Assembly (NCBI GenBank): GCA_963822985.1
Contig: CAWGJU010000016.1
Location: forward strand, 133,786 to 197,785
Length of the DNA stretch: 64,000 bases
DNA from: Thermohalobaculum sp963822985
GTDB taxonomy: Bacteria > Pseudomonadota > Alphaproteobacteria > Rhodobacterales > Rhodobacteraceae
Direction of reading: 5' to 3'
The notes under the pieces were generated by a model. It searched no databases and was not told the origin of the DNA. It saw nothing but the letters and a program-made list of their open reading frames with translations. Positions 25,993-34,728 of the stretch are shown here, in pieces; positions within the stretch are counted from its first letter, which is position 1; every line of letters begins with the position of its first letter. The position numbers were made by a program, and so were the translations under genes.

Positions 25993-26088
25993 TCAGCGGT
26001 CGGGCGGGGTGTCGTCGCCTGGCCCGAGCGGGCGCTGCATCAGCACGCTGTCGAGCCAGCGCTCGTGCGCCCACCCCACGCGCAGCGT
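25993..26088 (-). pseudogene. C-terminal remnant of a GNAT (phosphinothricin-type) acetyltransferase
   Basis: A 31-residue peptide, RVGWAHERWLDSVLMQRPLG followed by PGDDTPPDR and a stop, matches the typical end of Pat-type N-acetyltransferases (GRWLD-x-VLMQR-x-LGPGD). No upstream part of the acetyltransferase is present; the adjoining sequence is unrelated. It lies between the OmpA-like gene and eda. Confidence 0.5.
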
Positions 26089-26141
26089 GCCGCATGGCAA
26101 AAGCCCATGCCGCGGTGCGGCGCCGGGGCAGGTCGGCGCGG

Positions 26142-26777
26142 TCAGGGGCGGGGCAGGGCGGCCGCCTGGCGGGCGAGGCGGGTGACGCCCTGCCAGTCGC
26201 CCGCGGCGACCATGGATTTCGGCGCGACCCACGAGCCGCCGACGCAGACGACGTTGCGAAGACCCAGATATTCGCGCGCATTGTCGAGGCCGACGCCGCC
26301 CGTCGGGCAGAAGGCGAGGCCGGCGAGCGGGCTCTCCCAGGCGCGCAGCACAGGGGCGCCGCCATTGGCCTCGGCCGGGAAGAATTTCAGGATGTCGAGC
26401 CCGCGCTCGGCGCCGGCCATCGCCTCGGTTGGCGTGGCGACGCCGGGCAGCATCGGCAGCCCTGCGTCGTCGGCCGCGTCGAGGACGCGCGCCGAGAGGC
26501 CCGGCGAGACGCCGAAGCGGGCGCCTGCGGCGACCGCGGCACGAACGTCGGCGGGGGTGCGCAGCGTGCCGGCGCCGACCACGGCGTCCGGGGCCGCGTC
26601 AGCCATGGCGCGAATGGCGTCCAGCGCGGCAGGCGTGCGAAGCGTCACCTCCAGCGCCTTCAGCCCGCCATCGACGAGTGCGCGGGCCAGGGGGGCCGCG
26701 TGCGCAACGTCATCGACGATCAGCACGGGGATGACGGGGGCGAGGCGGCAGATCTCGGCGATGCTGGTCGTGTTCAT
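26142..26777 (-). CDS. eda: 2-dehydro-3-deoxyphosphogluconate (KDPG) aldolase
   Basis: The enzyme splits KDPG to pyruvate and glyceraldehyde 3-phosphate in the Entner-Doudoroff pathway. The 211-residue sequence shows the family motifs PVIPVLIVDD, the catalytic glutamate segment ALEVTLRTPAAL, VGAGTLRTP and the Schiff-base lysine in DILKFFPAEANGG, then the phosphate-binding FCPTGGV. The start codon overlaps the pgi stop by four bases, so both are read from one message. The genes for 6-phosphogluconate dehydratase and glucose-6-phosphate dehydrogenase are not in the window. Confidence 0.95.
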   Translation of the reverse strand: MNTTSIAEICRLAPVIPVLIVDDVAHAAPLARALVDGGLKALEVTLRTPAALDAIRAMADAAPDAVVGAGTLRTPADVRAAVAAGARFGVSPGLSARVLDAADDAGLPMLPGVATPTEAMAGAERGLDILKFFPAEANGGAPVLRAWESPLAGLAFCPTGGVGLDNAREYLGLRNVVCVGGSWVAPKSMVAAGDWQGVTRLARQAAALPRP

Positions 26778-28369
26778 CGGCTGAGCTCCTTGGCACGGGC
26801 GATCAACGCCGTGGTTGACGGATCGGCGGCGACAGGCTGGCCGTCCCTGAGGGCGGGGATCAGCGCGCCCGCCAGCGCCTTGCCGAGCTCGACGCCCCAT
26901 TGGTCGAAAGAGTTCACGCCCCAGATGGCGCCCTGGACGAAGACCTTGTGCTCGAAGAGCGCGACGAGGCGGCCGAGGGCGTAAGCGTCGAGCTCGCGGA
27001 AGAGGATTGTCGTCGAGGGCCGGTTGCCGGGAAAGGTCCGGTGGGGAACGAGGCGGGCGATCTCGTCGGGCGCTCGGCCTGCGGCCCGCATCTCGGCCCG
27101 GACTTCGTCGGCGGTACGGCCGAAGGCGAGCGCCTGCGCTTGCGCGAAGCAGTTGGCGAGCAGGAGCGCGTGGTGCCCCGGGTCGGCGGCGCGGGGGCGG
27201 GCGGCTGCGATGAAGTCGACGGGCACGACGTCCGTGCCCTGGTGCAGCAGCTGGAAGAACGAGTGCTGGGCGTTGGTGCCGGGCTCGCCCCAGATGACGG
27301 GACCTGTGGCGGTGGCGACCGGCTGGCCGTCGAGCGTCACGCGCTTGCCGTTCGATTCCATGTCGAGCTGCTGGACATAGGCTGGCAGGCGCTCGAGCCG
27401 CTGGTCGTAAGGGATCAGGGCGACAGTCGGCCAGCCCATGGCGTTGCGCCGCCAGATACCGGCCAGCGCCAGCAGAACGGGCAGGTTGCGTTCGAGCGGC
27501 GCCTCGCAGAAGTGGCGGTCCATGGCGGCGGCGCCGGCCAGCAGCGCACGGAACCGCCCGGCGCCAATTCCGATGGCGAGCGAGAGGCTGATCGCCGACC
27601 ACATCGAATAGCGCCCGCCGACCCAGTCCCAAAAGCCGAAGACGCGCGCTTCGGGAATGCCGAACTCGGCGCAACCGGGCAGGTTGGTCGAGACGGCCGC
27701 CATCTGGCCGGCGGCGTGGGCCCCGAGCCAGTCGCGCGCGAGCCGGGCGTTCGCCATGGTCTCAAGCGTGGTGAAGGTCTTGGACGAAACGATGACGAGC
27801 GTGCGCGCCGGGTCCAAGCGCGTCACTGTGTCGGCGAAATGCGCGCCGTCGACATTCGAGACAAAGTGGAGTGCGGGGCCGTCGATGTCGGGGCTGAGCG
27901 CGCGGGCGGCCATGGCGGGGCCGAGATCCGAGCCGCCAATGCCGATGTTGACGACGTCGGCGAACGGGCCGCCGGCACCGGCGACGCGGCCGGCGCGCAC
28001 CTTCTCGGCGAAGGCGAGAAAGCGGTCGAGGGTGGCCTGGACGTCGTCGCCGGCGGGGGCCGGGGCGCCGCCGCGCAGCGCCATGTGCAGGACGGCGCGG
28101 CCCTCGGTCAGGTTGATCGGCTGGCCCGCCGCCATCGCGTCGCGGCGCGCCTCGACCCCAGTTGCGCGGGCGAGGGCGAGGAGGGCGCCAAGCGCCTGGC
28201 CGTCGAGCCTTTCCTTGGAGAGGTCGACGGTCAGGTCCTCGAGCCGGAAGGTGAGCGTCCCGACGCGGCCGGGATCGCCGGCGAAGAGCTCGCGCAGGCA
28301 GGCGGGCTTCAGCCGCGCCGCCTGCGCGTCGATGGCGGCCCAGGCGGTTTGCCGCTCCGTGCCGCTCAT
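26774..28369 (-). CDS. pgi: Glucose-6-phosphate isomerase
   Basis: The 531-residue protein has the PGI signatures VFGFWDWVGGRYSMWSA and GVNSFDQWGVELGKALA, together with NIGIGGSDLGP and SSKTFTTLET for sugar-phosphate binding. It interconverts glucose 6-phosphate and fructose 6-phosphate. With eda (four-base overlap) and the PfkB kinase upstream it forms a small sugar-phosphate operon: fructose could be phosphorylated, isomerised and then enter the Entner-Doudoroff route. The ATG at 28369 matches the family's N-terminus. Confidence 0.96.
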   Translation of the reverse strand: MSGTERQTAWAAIDAQAARLKPACLRELFAGDPGRVGTLTFRLEDLTVDLSKERLDGQALGALLALARATGVEARRDAMAAGQPINLTEGRAVLHMALRGGAPAPAGDDVQATLDRFLAFAEKVRAGRVAGAGGPFADVVNIGIGGSDLGPAMAARALSPDIDGPALHFVSNVDGAHFADTVTRLDPARTLVIVSSKTFTTLETMANARLARDWLGAHAAGQMAAVSTNLPGCAEFGIPEARVFGFWDWVGGRYSMWSAISLSLAIGIGAGRFRALLAGAAAMDRHFCEAPLERNLPVLLALAGIWRRNAMGWPTVALIPYDQRLERLPAYVQQLDMESNGKRVTLDGQPVATATGPVIWGEPGTNAQHSFFQLLHQGTDVVPVDFIAAARPRAADPGHHALLLANCFAQAQALAFGRTADEVRAEMRAAGRAPDEIARLVPHRTFPGNRPSTTILFRELDAYALGRLVALFEHKVFVQGAIWGVNSFDQWGVELGKALAGALIPALRDGQPVAADPSTTALIARAKELSR

Positions 28370-28433
28370 CGGGCGCTCATCGGGCGTGCCTCGGCGCCTG
28401 GCCGCTCCTGGCCGGCTGGACGCAGGGTCGCGG

Positions 28434-29375
28434 TCATGTGACCTCCATGGACAGGGGCGGCAGCTCGGCCGGGAAGGCGAGATCGGCGCCGCGCCGGGTG
28501 CAGGCGATGGCCGCGGCGCTGTTGGCATGGCCGAGCAGCCCCGCCAGTTCCCCGCGGCCGAGACGGTCGAGGGCGCGGCGGTCGCGGACGCCGCGTCGGG
28601 CGAGCCCGGCGATCAGCGCCGCCTGGAAGGCGTCGCCGGCGCCGACCGTGTCGGCGACCGCGACCTCGAGCCCGGCGACCGAGACGCAGCCGGCGGGGCC
28701 GAACGCCTCGGCCCCGTCGGGACCTTGCGTGACGACGACGAGGCCGGCTCCGGCCTCGAGCCAGCGTTCGGCGATGCTGGCCGGGTCCGCCGCGGGATAG
28801 AGATGGCGCAGGTCCTCGAGGCTGACCTTGACGAGGTCGGCGAGCCGGCAGAAGGCGTCGAGCCGGCGGCGCCAAAGCGCGGCATCGGGCTGCACGCCGA
28901 GGCGGACGTTCGGGTCGAGCGACAGCAACCGCCGCCCCTTCTCGCGCCGGAAAAGCTCGAGCAGGCTGTCGCCGATCGGCTGGACCATCAGGGCGAAGGA
29001 GGCGGCGTGCAAGCCCCAGATTTCAACCCCGAGCTCGGGCAGGTCGGCGGGGGCGACCGCCCGGTCGGCGGCGCCCTCGCCATAGATGGCGTAGGTCGGC
29101 AGCCCGCCGGCGCCGACGTCGATCAGGCTGATGGCGGTCGGCCGCGGCGTGCGGACGAGAAGCCGCGTGTCGACGCCCTCGGACCGCAGTCGGGCAAGGA
29201 GCCGCTCGCCGAGCCGGTCGGTCGAGATGCCGGTCAGCAGCGCCGCAGGCTGGCCGAGGCGGGCCAAGCCGATCGCCACGTTGAAGGGCGAGCCGCCCGG
29301 GCGCGCATCGAAGGCGAGGCGCTCGCCCTCGACGGCGAAGAGGTCCCAGAGCGCCTCGCCGCAGAGAACGAACAT
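28434..29375 (-). CDS. PfkB-family carbohydrate kinase, probably fructokinase
   Basis: A 313-residue ribokinase-fold protein. The N-terminal motif GGSPFNVAIGLARLG and the C-terminal signature VADTVGAGDAFQAALIAGL (the catalytic Asp is in GAGD) are intact. The start was placed at MFVLCGEALWDLF, typical of the family's fructokinases. Its position before pgi and eda suggests phosphorylation of fructose or another hexose, but a 2-keto-3-deoxygluconate kinase cannot be excluded. A gap of 64 bases separates it from pgi. Confidence 0.9.
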   Translation of the reverse strand: MFVLCGEALWDLFAVEGERLAFDARPGGSPFNVAIGLARLGQPAALLTGISTDRLGERLLARLRSEGVDTRLLVRTPRPTAISLIDVGAGGLPTYAIYGEGAADRAVAPADLPELGVEIWGLHAASFALMVQPIGDSLLELFRREKGRRLLSLDPNVRLGVQPDAALWRRRLDAFCRLADLVKVSLEDLRHLYPAADPASIAERWLEAGAGLVVVTQGPDGAEAFGPAGCVSVAGLEVAVADTVGAGDAFQAALIAGLARRGVRDRRALDRLGRGELAGLLGHANSAAAIACTRRGADLAFPAELPPLSMEVT

Positions 29376-29676
29376 CAAAGCACCAACATCAGAAGGGTGC
29401 GTCGGATCACGCCGCGCCGGCGGGTCACAATTTCGGCCCCGCATCAACGAACGGCCTGACCGGGCGATCGCCCGTTGCGCGGGGAGACGCCACCATCGAG
29501 CCGGAGCATGACGCGGGAATGTCGGCGGGACGAGGGATCAAGCGGCTCATGCCAGAGAGGGTGCCGCAGCGCGCGGCGCGATTGCAAGCGCGGCTTTTCG
29601 GGGACCGCCGGGGCATTGCCGGGGCGGGCGTGTGCCGTACATTCTCCCATTCTGGTGGATCGCTCGCGGAGGCGGT
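29376..29676. other. 301-base divergent intergenic region
   Basis: This space lies between the divergently read sugar kinase and YfcE-type phosphodiesterase genes. I see no gene, no strong hairpin with T-run and no repeat. It must hold the promoters of both genes, but no convincing -35/-10 pair stands out. Confidence 0.5.
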
Positions 29677-30135
29677 GTGCGGGTTGGCGTGATATCGGAC
29701 ACGCACGGGCTGCTGCGCCCGGAGGCGGAGGCCGCCTTGGCGGGCGTAGCCCACATCATCCATGCGGGCGACATCGGCAATCCAGAAATCGTGCCGAGGT
29801 TACGAAAGATCGCGCCGGTGACGGCGATCCGAGGGAATGTCGACGCGCAGGCATGGGCGCTGGCGTTCGCCGAGACGGCAGATGTGACGCTGAAGGGGCG
29901 CGCGATCCACGTGCTGCACGATCTGGGCGCGCTCGACTTCGATCCGGCGGCGGACGGCGTCTCGGTCGTGATCTCCGGGCACTCGCACCGGCCGAAGGTC
30001 GAGCGGCTGGGCGGCGTGCTTTACCTCAACCCCGGTAGCGCGGGGCGGCGTCGGTTCAGCCTGCCCGTGACGCTGGCGACGATGGAGGTCGCGGGCGACG
30101 CGGTGGCGGCGCAGGTCCACCACCTCGTCATTTGA
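29677..30135 (+). CDS. YfcE/MJ0936-family metallophosphoesterase
   Basis: The 152-residue calcineurin-like phosphoesterase has all the metal-ligand motifs in order: DTHG, GDIGN, RGNVD, VLHDLG and SGHSHRP. Such proteins hydrolyse phosphodiesters with divalent metals; natural substrates are mostly unknown. The GTG start at 29677 follows GGAGGCGGT and directly precedes VRVGVISDTHG; an upstream ATG would add residues unlike the family. Confidence 0.9.
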   Translation: MRVGVISDTHGLLRPEAEAALAGVAHIIHAGDIGNPEIVPRLRKIAPVTAIRGNVDAQAWALAFAETADVTLKGRAIHVLHDLGALDFDPAADGVSVVISGHSHRPKVERLGGVLYLNPGSAGRRRFSLPVTLATMEVAGDAVAAQVHHLVI

Positions 30136-30184
30136 GGGGCGCCCTGCGCGGCGCCGGTTGTGCGCCTTGGAGCAAGCCCCGCAA

Positions 30185-30243
30185 CGCTCCCGCGGAGCGC
30201 ATCAACGTCGCCGGCAGGAGCGCGTTGGGTGGGCTGCACCCAA
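30185..30243. terminator. Hairpins between convergent genes
   Basis: Between the phosphodiesterase and livF stops lie two small inverted repeats: CGCTCC with GGAGCG (30185-30199), and TTGGGTG with CACCCAA (30225-30231 and 30237-30243). Neither is followed by a T-run, so a terminator role is only suggested by position. Confidence 0.3.
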
Positions 30244-30262
30244 ACCCTGGCGGCAGGCGCGA

Positions 30263-31084
30263 TCAGCTCAACCAGCGTTTGCGGCGGCGATAGGAGCGCA
30301 CCTCGCGGAAGGATTTGCGGCCCTGATCGGACATGCCGAGGTAGAACTCCTTGACGTCCGAGTTCTCGCGCAGCCGGTCGGCGGGGCCGTCCATGACGAC
30401 ACGGCCCGATTCGAGGATATAGCCGTAATGCGCGTAGCGGAGCGCGATATTGGTGTTCTGCTCGGCCAGCAGGAAGCTGACGCCCTGCTCCTCGTTGAGG
30501 CGTTTGACGATCTGGAAGATCTGCTCGACCAGCTGGGGCGCGAGGCCCATCGAGGGCTCGTCGAGCAGGATCGTTTCGGGCCGGCTCATCAGCGCGCGGC
30601 CGATGGCGCACATCTGCTGCTCGCCGCCCGAGGTATAGCCGGCCTGGGACTTGCGGCGCTCGCGCAGCCGCGGGAAGTAGTTGTAGACCATGTCGAGGTC
30701 CTTCTCGACCTCGGCCCGCCCGTCCTTGCGCGTATAGGCGCCGGTCAGCAGGTTTTCCTCTATCGTCAGGTGCTCGAAGCAGTGCCGCCCCTCCATGACC
30801 TGGATGACGCCGCGCGCGACCAGCGCGGAGGGGTTCAGCTCGGCGATCGGCTCGCCGCGGTAGAGGATGTCGCCCTTGGTGACCTCGCCGCGCTCGGAGT
30901 GCAGCAGGTTCGAGATCGCCTTGAGCGTCGTCGTCTTGCCGGCGCCATTGCCGCCGAGCAGCGCCGTGATGCCGCCCTTGGGCACGCCGAGGCTGACGCC
31001 CTTCAGCACGAGGATCACGTGGTTGTAGATCACCTCGATGTTGTTGACCTGAAGCAGGATCTCGGCCTTGCGGGTGTCGAGCAT
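30263..31084 (-). CDS. Branched-chain-amino-acid-type ABC transporter ATPase (LivF)
   Basis: A 273-residue ATPase with Walker A GGNGAGKTT, signature SGGEQQM and Walker B ILLDEPSMGLAP. The extended N-terminus and the C-terminal RRRKRW tail are characteristic of LivF proteins linked to acyl-CoA ligases. It is the last gene of the operon acyl-CoA ligase, livG, livH, livM, binding protein, livF. Transport substrate is not known; the attached ligase suggests a carboxylic acid and not an amino acid. Confidence 0.9.
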   Translation of the reverse strand: MLDTRKAEILLQVNNIEVIYNHVILVLKGVSLGVPKGGITALLGGNGAGKTTTLKAISNLLHSERGEVTKGDILYRGEPIAELNPSALVARGVIQVMEGRHCFEHLTIEENLLTGAYTRKDGRAEVEKDLDMVYNYFPRLRERRKSQAGYTSGGEQQMCAIGRALMSRPETILLDEPSMGLAPQLVEQIFQIVKRLNEEQGVSFLLAEQNTNIALRYAHYGYILESGRVVMDGPADRLRENSDVKEFYLGMSDQGRKSFREVRSYRRRKRWLS

Positions 31085-31162
31085 TGGTCGGCCTCGGAGG
31101 GGACGCGAGCGACGGCGCCCGGGACAGGTCGGGCGCCGCCCCAGAGTCAGGTTGCGGTCACG

Positions 31163-32452
31163 TCACGGGCATTCGCGCGGCGTGATGTTGTTCTCCTTGG
31201 CATAGGCCATGGCATCTTCCTTGATCAGCGGCTGGATGACCTCCTGATCGGACTCGACGAAATCGGTGATCAGGGTCCAGGTCTTGGAGTCGGCATCCCA
31301 TTGGGAGATGGCGCCCAGATGCGGCGCGCCGTGATCGGCGCAGGTGATCTTGACGGCCGGCGCGAAGCCCGGCAGCCCGATCTCGGCCCAGCGGTCCTCG
31401 GAGATCTCCAGGTTCTCGAGCCCGTCGCGCATCTGCTCGGCGTTGATCTGCGCGGTGCCTGTCATCTCCTGCGCCTTGCGGATCGCCTCGGCGACGCTGA
31501 TCGCCTGGTACATGCCGCGATTGTAGAGCACCTCGCCGAGATGGCTGCCGTCGCCGGCGGCGAGCCCCTTGTCGACGACGTTCGTCTGCAGGTCCTGGTA
31601 GAGCGGGAAGTCCTTGCCAGTGTTGTGGAAGGCGATCGCCTTGTAGCCGTCGGCGGCGGCGCCGGCGGGCAGCACGTCGGCCTCGGATGCCGACCACCAG
31701 ACGCCGATCAGGTGATCCATCGGAAAGCGGATGTTGGCGGCCTCCTGGATCGAGACCTGGTTCATCACGCCCCAGCCCCAGAGGATGACATAGTCCGGCC
31801 GGTCGCGACGGATCTGCAGCCATTGCGATTTCTGCTCCTGGCCGGGATGGTCGACCGGGATGGCGGTGAACTCGTAGCCGTGCTTTTTCGAGAGCTCCTC
31901 GAGCGTGCGGATCGGTTCCTTGCCATAGGCCGAGTTGTGGTAGACGAGCGCGATCTTCTTGCCCTCGAGACTGCCGCCCTCCTGGTCCATGATGTGCTTG
32001 ATGATGACCGAGGCGGCGTCCCAGTACGTGCCGGGGAAGTTGAAGATCCAGGGGAAGACCGTGCCGTCGGCGGCCGAGGTGCGGCCATAACCCATCGAGT
32101 GCACGGGGATCTTGTCGGCGGTCGCCTTGGGGATCAGCTGGTAGGTGATGCCGGTCGAGAGCGGGTAGAAGACAATCGGGTTCTGAGCTTTGATCAACTC
32201 ATAGCACTCGACGCCCTTCTCGGTGTTGTAGGCCGTCTCGCATTCGACGAGTTTGATCTTCTCGCCGCCGATGCCGCCGTCGCGCTCGTTCAGCAGCGTG
32301 AAGTAGTCGGTGACGCCGTCGGCATAGGGGATGCCGCTCGGCGCATAGGGCCCGGTGCGATAGCTGAGCAGCGGCACCACCAGCTCGGCCATCGCCGGGC
32401 CGGCTGCGATCATGCCGGCGGCCGCCATGGCCACCACCTTGCTGAAGTTCAT
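31163..32452 (-). CDS. ABC transporter periplasmic substrate-binding protein (Leu/Ile/Val-binding family)
   Basis: The 429-residue protein has a signal peptide (MNFSKVVAMAAAGMIAAGPAMA) and a type I periplasmic-binding fold: LLSYRTGPYAPSGIPYADGV, IALVYHNSAYGKEPIRTLEE, VDHPGQEQKSQWLQIRRDRP. It is clearly related to the binding proteins of Liv-type importers of the peripheral type used for organic acids and aromatic compounds. It lies between livM and livF in the same direction, with gaps of 60 and 78 bases. Confidence 0.92.
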   Translation of the reverse strand: MNFSKVVAMAAAGMIAAGPAMAELVVPLLSYRTGPYAPSGIPYADGVTDYFTLLNERDGGIGGEKIKLVECETAYNTEKGVECYELIKAQNPIVFYPLSTGITYQLIPKATADKIPVHSMGYGRTSAADGTVFPWIFNFPGTYWDAASVIIKHIMDQEGGSLEGKKIALVYHNSAYGKEPIRTLEELSKKHGYEFTAIPVDHPGQEQKSQWLQIRRDRPDYVILWGWGVMNQVSIQEAANIRFPMDHLIGVWWSASEADVLPAGAAADGYKAIAFHNTGKDFPLYQDLQTNVVDKGLAAGDGSHLGEVLYNRGMYQAISVAEAIRKAQEMTGTAQINAEQMRDGLENLEISEDRWAEIGLPGFAPAVKITCADHGAPHLGAISQWDADSKTWTLITDFVESDQEVIQPLIKEDAMAYAKENNITPRECP

Positions 32453-32512
32453 GATTTCCCTCCCATTTGGAACATCTACGACCCGTTCTCCGGGGCTTTC
32501 GGTACGGTCAGC

Positions 32513-33592
32513 CTAATACGGGAACGGCCAGACGCGAAGCTTCTGCTTGGCAATCGCCCAGAGCCGCGCCAGCCCGTGCGGCTCGACGATCAGGAAGAGG
32601 ACGATCAGCGTGCCGACGATCACCAGCTCGAAATGCGCCGCGAGGTCGGTCGGCCAGCCCATATTGTCCACCATCAGCGTCTTCAGCGCGACCGGCAGGA
32701 GCGCGATGAAGGCGGCGCCTATGAACGAGCCGAAGATCGAGCCGAGCCCGCCGATGATGATCATGAACAGCACGCGGAAGGACTGGTTGATGCCGAAGGC
32801 CTCGGTGACCTCGACGGCGCCGAACCAGACCGAGAAGTAGAGCGCCCCGGCAATGCCGATGAAGAACGACGACACGGCGAAGGAGGTGAGCTTGGCCTTG
32901 AGCGGGTTCACGCCGATGATCTCGGCGGCGATGTCCATGTCGCGGATCGCCATCCACTCGCGCCCCAGGCGGCCGCGCGTGAGGTTGCGCGCGACCCAGG
33001 CGAGCACGACAACGAAGCAGAGCGTGAAGATGTACTGCGCCTCGGGCGTCGAGCGCGGGCCGGTGACCTGAACGACGCCGAGGAAGTCGCGTGCCGTGGT
33101 CGTGATCTGGCCCGAGGCCGAGTAGTTGTAGAACCAGGGCACCTTGTTGAAGAGCCAGACCAGGAAGAACTGCGCAGCGAGCGTGGCAACGGCGAGATAG
33201 AAGCCCTTGATGCGCAAGGACGGCAGGCCGAAGATGATGCCGACGGCGGCGGTGACGAGACCCGAAAGGACGATGCAGAGCGAGATGTCGAGCCACTGGA
33301 AGCCGGTCATCAGCTTGTAGCAGGCATAGGCGCCGACGGCCATGAAGCCGCCGGTGCCGAGCGAGACGAGGCCGGTGTAGCCGGTCAGGATGTTCAGCCC
33401 GATCGCGGCGATCGAGTAGATCAGGAAGGGCAGCAGGATCGATTTCGACCAGTAGTCGTCGATGAAGAACGGGATCACCAGGAAGGCGACCGCCAGCACC
33501 GCCCAGTAGCGGTACCGGTCGAAGGCGATCGGGAAGGTCGCGCTGTCGGCGCGGTAGCTCGTCTTGAAGTCGCCCGCCTCGCGATAGAGCAT
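32513..33592 (-). CDS. Liv-type ABC transporter permease (LivM)
   Basis: A 359-residue permease with about eight to nine hydrophobic segments and the LivM loop EIIGVNPLKAKLTSFAVSSF followed by GGLGSIFGSFIGAAFIALLP. The start ATG at 33592 overlaps the livH stop (TGATG), which also fixes the start. It pairs with LivH to form the channel in the inner membrane. Confidence 0.93.
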   Translation of the reverse strand: MLYREAGDFKTSYRADSATFPIAFDRYRYWAVLAVAFLVIPFFIDDYWSKSILLPFLIYSIAAIGLNILTGYTGLVSLGTGGFMAVGAYACYKLMTGFQWLDISLCIVLSGLVTAAVGIIFGLPSLRIKGFYLAVATLAAQFFLVWLFNKVPWFYNYSASGQITTTARDFLGVVQVTGPRSTPEAQYIFTLCFVVVLAWVARNLTRGRLGREWMAIRDMDIAAEIIGVNPLKAKLTSFAVSSFFIGIAGALYFSVWFGAVEVTEAFGINQSFRVLFMIIIGGLGSIFGSFIGAAFIALLPVALKTLMVDNMGWPTDLAAHFELVIVGTLIVLFLIVEPHGLARLWAIAKQKLRVWPFPY

Positions 33593-34575
33593 CAGACCCT
33601 CTCGATGATCCGCTCGCCGAACAAGCCCTGCGGGCGAAAGACGAGGAACAGGAGCGCCAGCATGTAGGCGAACCAATTCTCGGTGGCGCCGCCGATCATC
33701 GGGCCGATTGTATACTCGAAAAGCTTTTCGCCGACGCCGATGATCAGCCCGCCGACGATGGCCCCTGGGATGGAGGTGAATCCGCCCAGCATCAGCACGG
33801 GCAGGGCCTTGAGCGCGATCAGCGAGAGCGAGAACTGCACGCCGGACTTGGCGCCCCACATAACCCCGGCGACCAGCGCGACGAAGCCGGCGATCGCCCA
33901 GACAATGACCCAGATCGAGCGCAGCGAGATGCCGACCGACAGCGCCGCCTGGTGGTCGTCGGCCACGGCGCGGAGCGCGCGGCCGGTCCGCGTGTACTGG
34001 CTGAACAGCGTTAGCCCGATCACCAGTGCGACGGCGACGATGGTCGCTGTCACGTCCAGCCGGTCGATATACATGCCGTAGCCGAAATTCTCGAACGTCC
34101 AGGCATCGAGCAACTCGACGATGCCCTGCTGGATGCCGATGTCGAGGGTCTTGATCTGCGACGTCCACATCAGGTCGCCGAAGCCTTCCATGAACAAGGC
34201 GAGCCCGATAGTGGCCATGAAGAGGATGATCGGCTCCTGGTTCACCAGATGGCGGAGGACGTATTTCTCGACCAGGAAGGCGAATCCCACCATGACGGCG
34301 ACCGTGAGGACGATCGCGACGACCGAGGGCAGCGTCCAGCCGAAATGGTCAAGCTCGACCCCAAAAAGCGCGCGGATCAGGTGTGAAAACGGCACCTGGC
34401 CCGATTGCAGGCCGACCAACGTCATCGCCGCGAAGAGGGCCATCACGCCTTGAGCGTAGTTGAAGACGCCGCTGGCCTTGAAGATCAGCACGAAGCCGAG
34501 GGCGACGAGGGAATAGAGGACGCCGGCCATGATGCCGTTGAGGATAACCTCGAGCAGGATCAGGAAATCGACCAT
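33592..34575 (-). CDS. Liv-type ABC transporter permease (LivH)
   Basis: A 327-residue permease beginning MVDFLILLEVILNGIMAGVL with conserved loops LVALGFVLIFKASGVFNYAQ and RALRAVADDHQAALSVGISL. It has about eight transmembrane segments and normal LivH length. It is preceded by 153 bases to the livG stop, a gap without a gene that may contain an additional promoter. Confidence 0.93.
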   Translation of the reverse strand: MVDFLILLEVILNGIMAGVLYSLVALGFVLIFKASGVFNYAQGVMALFAAMTLVGLQSGQVPFSHLIRALFGVELDHFGWTLPSVVAIVLTVAVMVGFAFLVEKYVLRHLVNQEPIILFMATIGLALFMEGFGDLMWTSQIKTLDIGIQQGIVELLDAWTFENFGYGMYIDRLDVTATIVAVALVIGLTLFSQYTRTGRALRAVADDHQAALSVGISLRSIWVIVWAIAGFVALVAGVMWGAKSGVQFSLSLIALKALPVLMLGGFTSIPGAIVGGLIIGVGEKLFEYTIGPMIGGATENWFAYMLALLFLVFRPQGLFGERIIERV

Positions 34576-34728
34576 GCGACCCTCCTGAAGCGAACTGCGC
34601 TCGACCCCGAACCCACCCGTCCGCGAAGGTCATCCCTGCGCAAGCGTGTATCCCTTTCGATGAGTTCGACGCCGGCAGTGAAACCCGCCTGCGCGGGACT
34701 TACGCGACGTTCGGCTGGAATGCCGGGC

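Noticed and set aside
30158..33667. An 1169-codon plus-strand frame
   Set aside because: It is the antisense shadow of livF, the binding protein and livM in GC-rich DNA; no domain is visible and codon positions fit the minus genes.
34576..34728. Small gene between livH and livG
   Set aside because: No frame with a start, ribosome site and coding-type codon use was found in the 153 bases.
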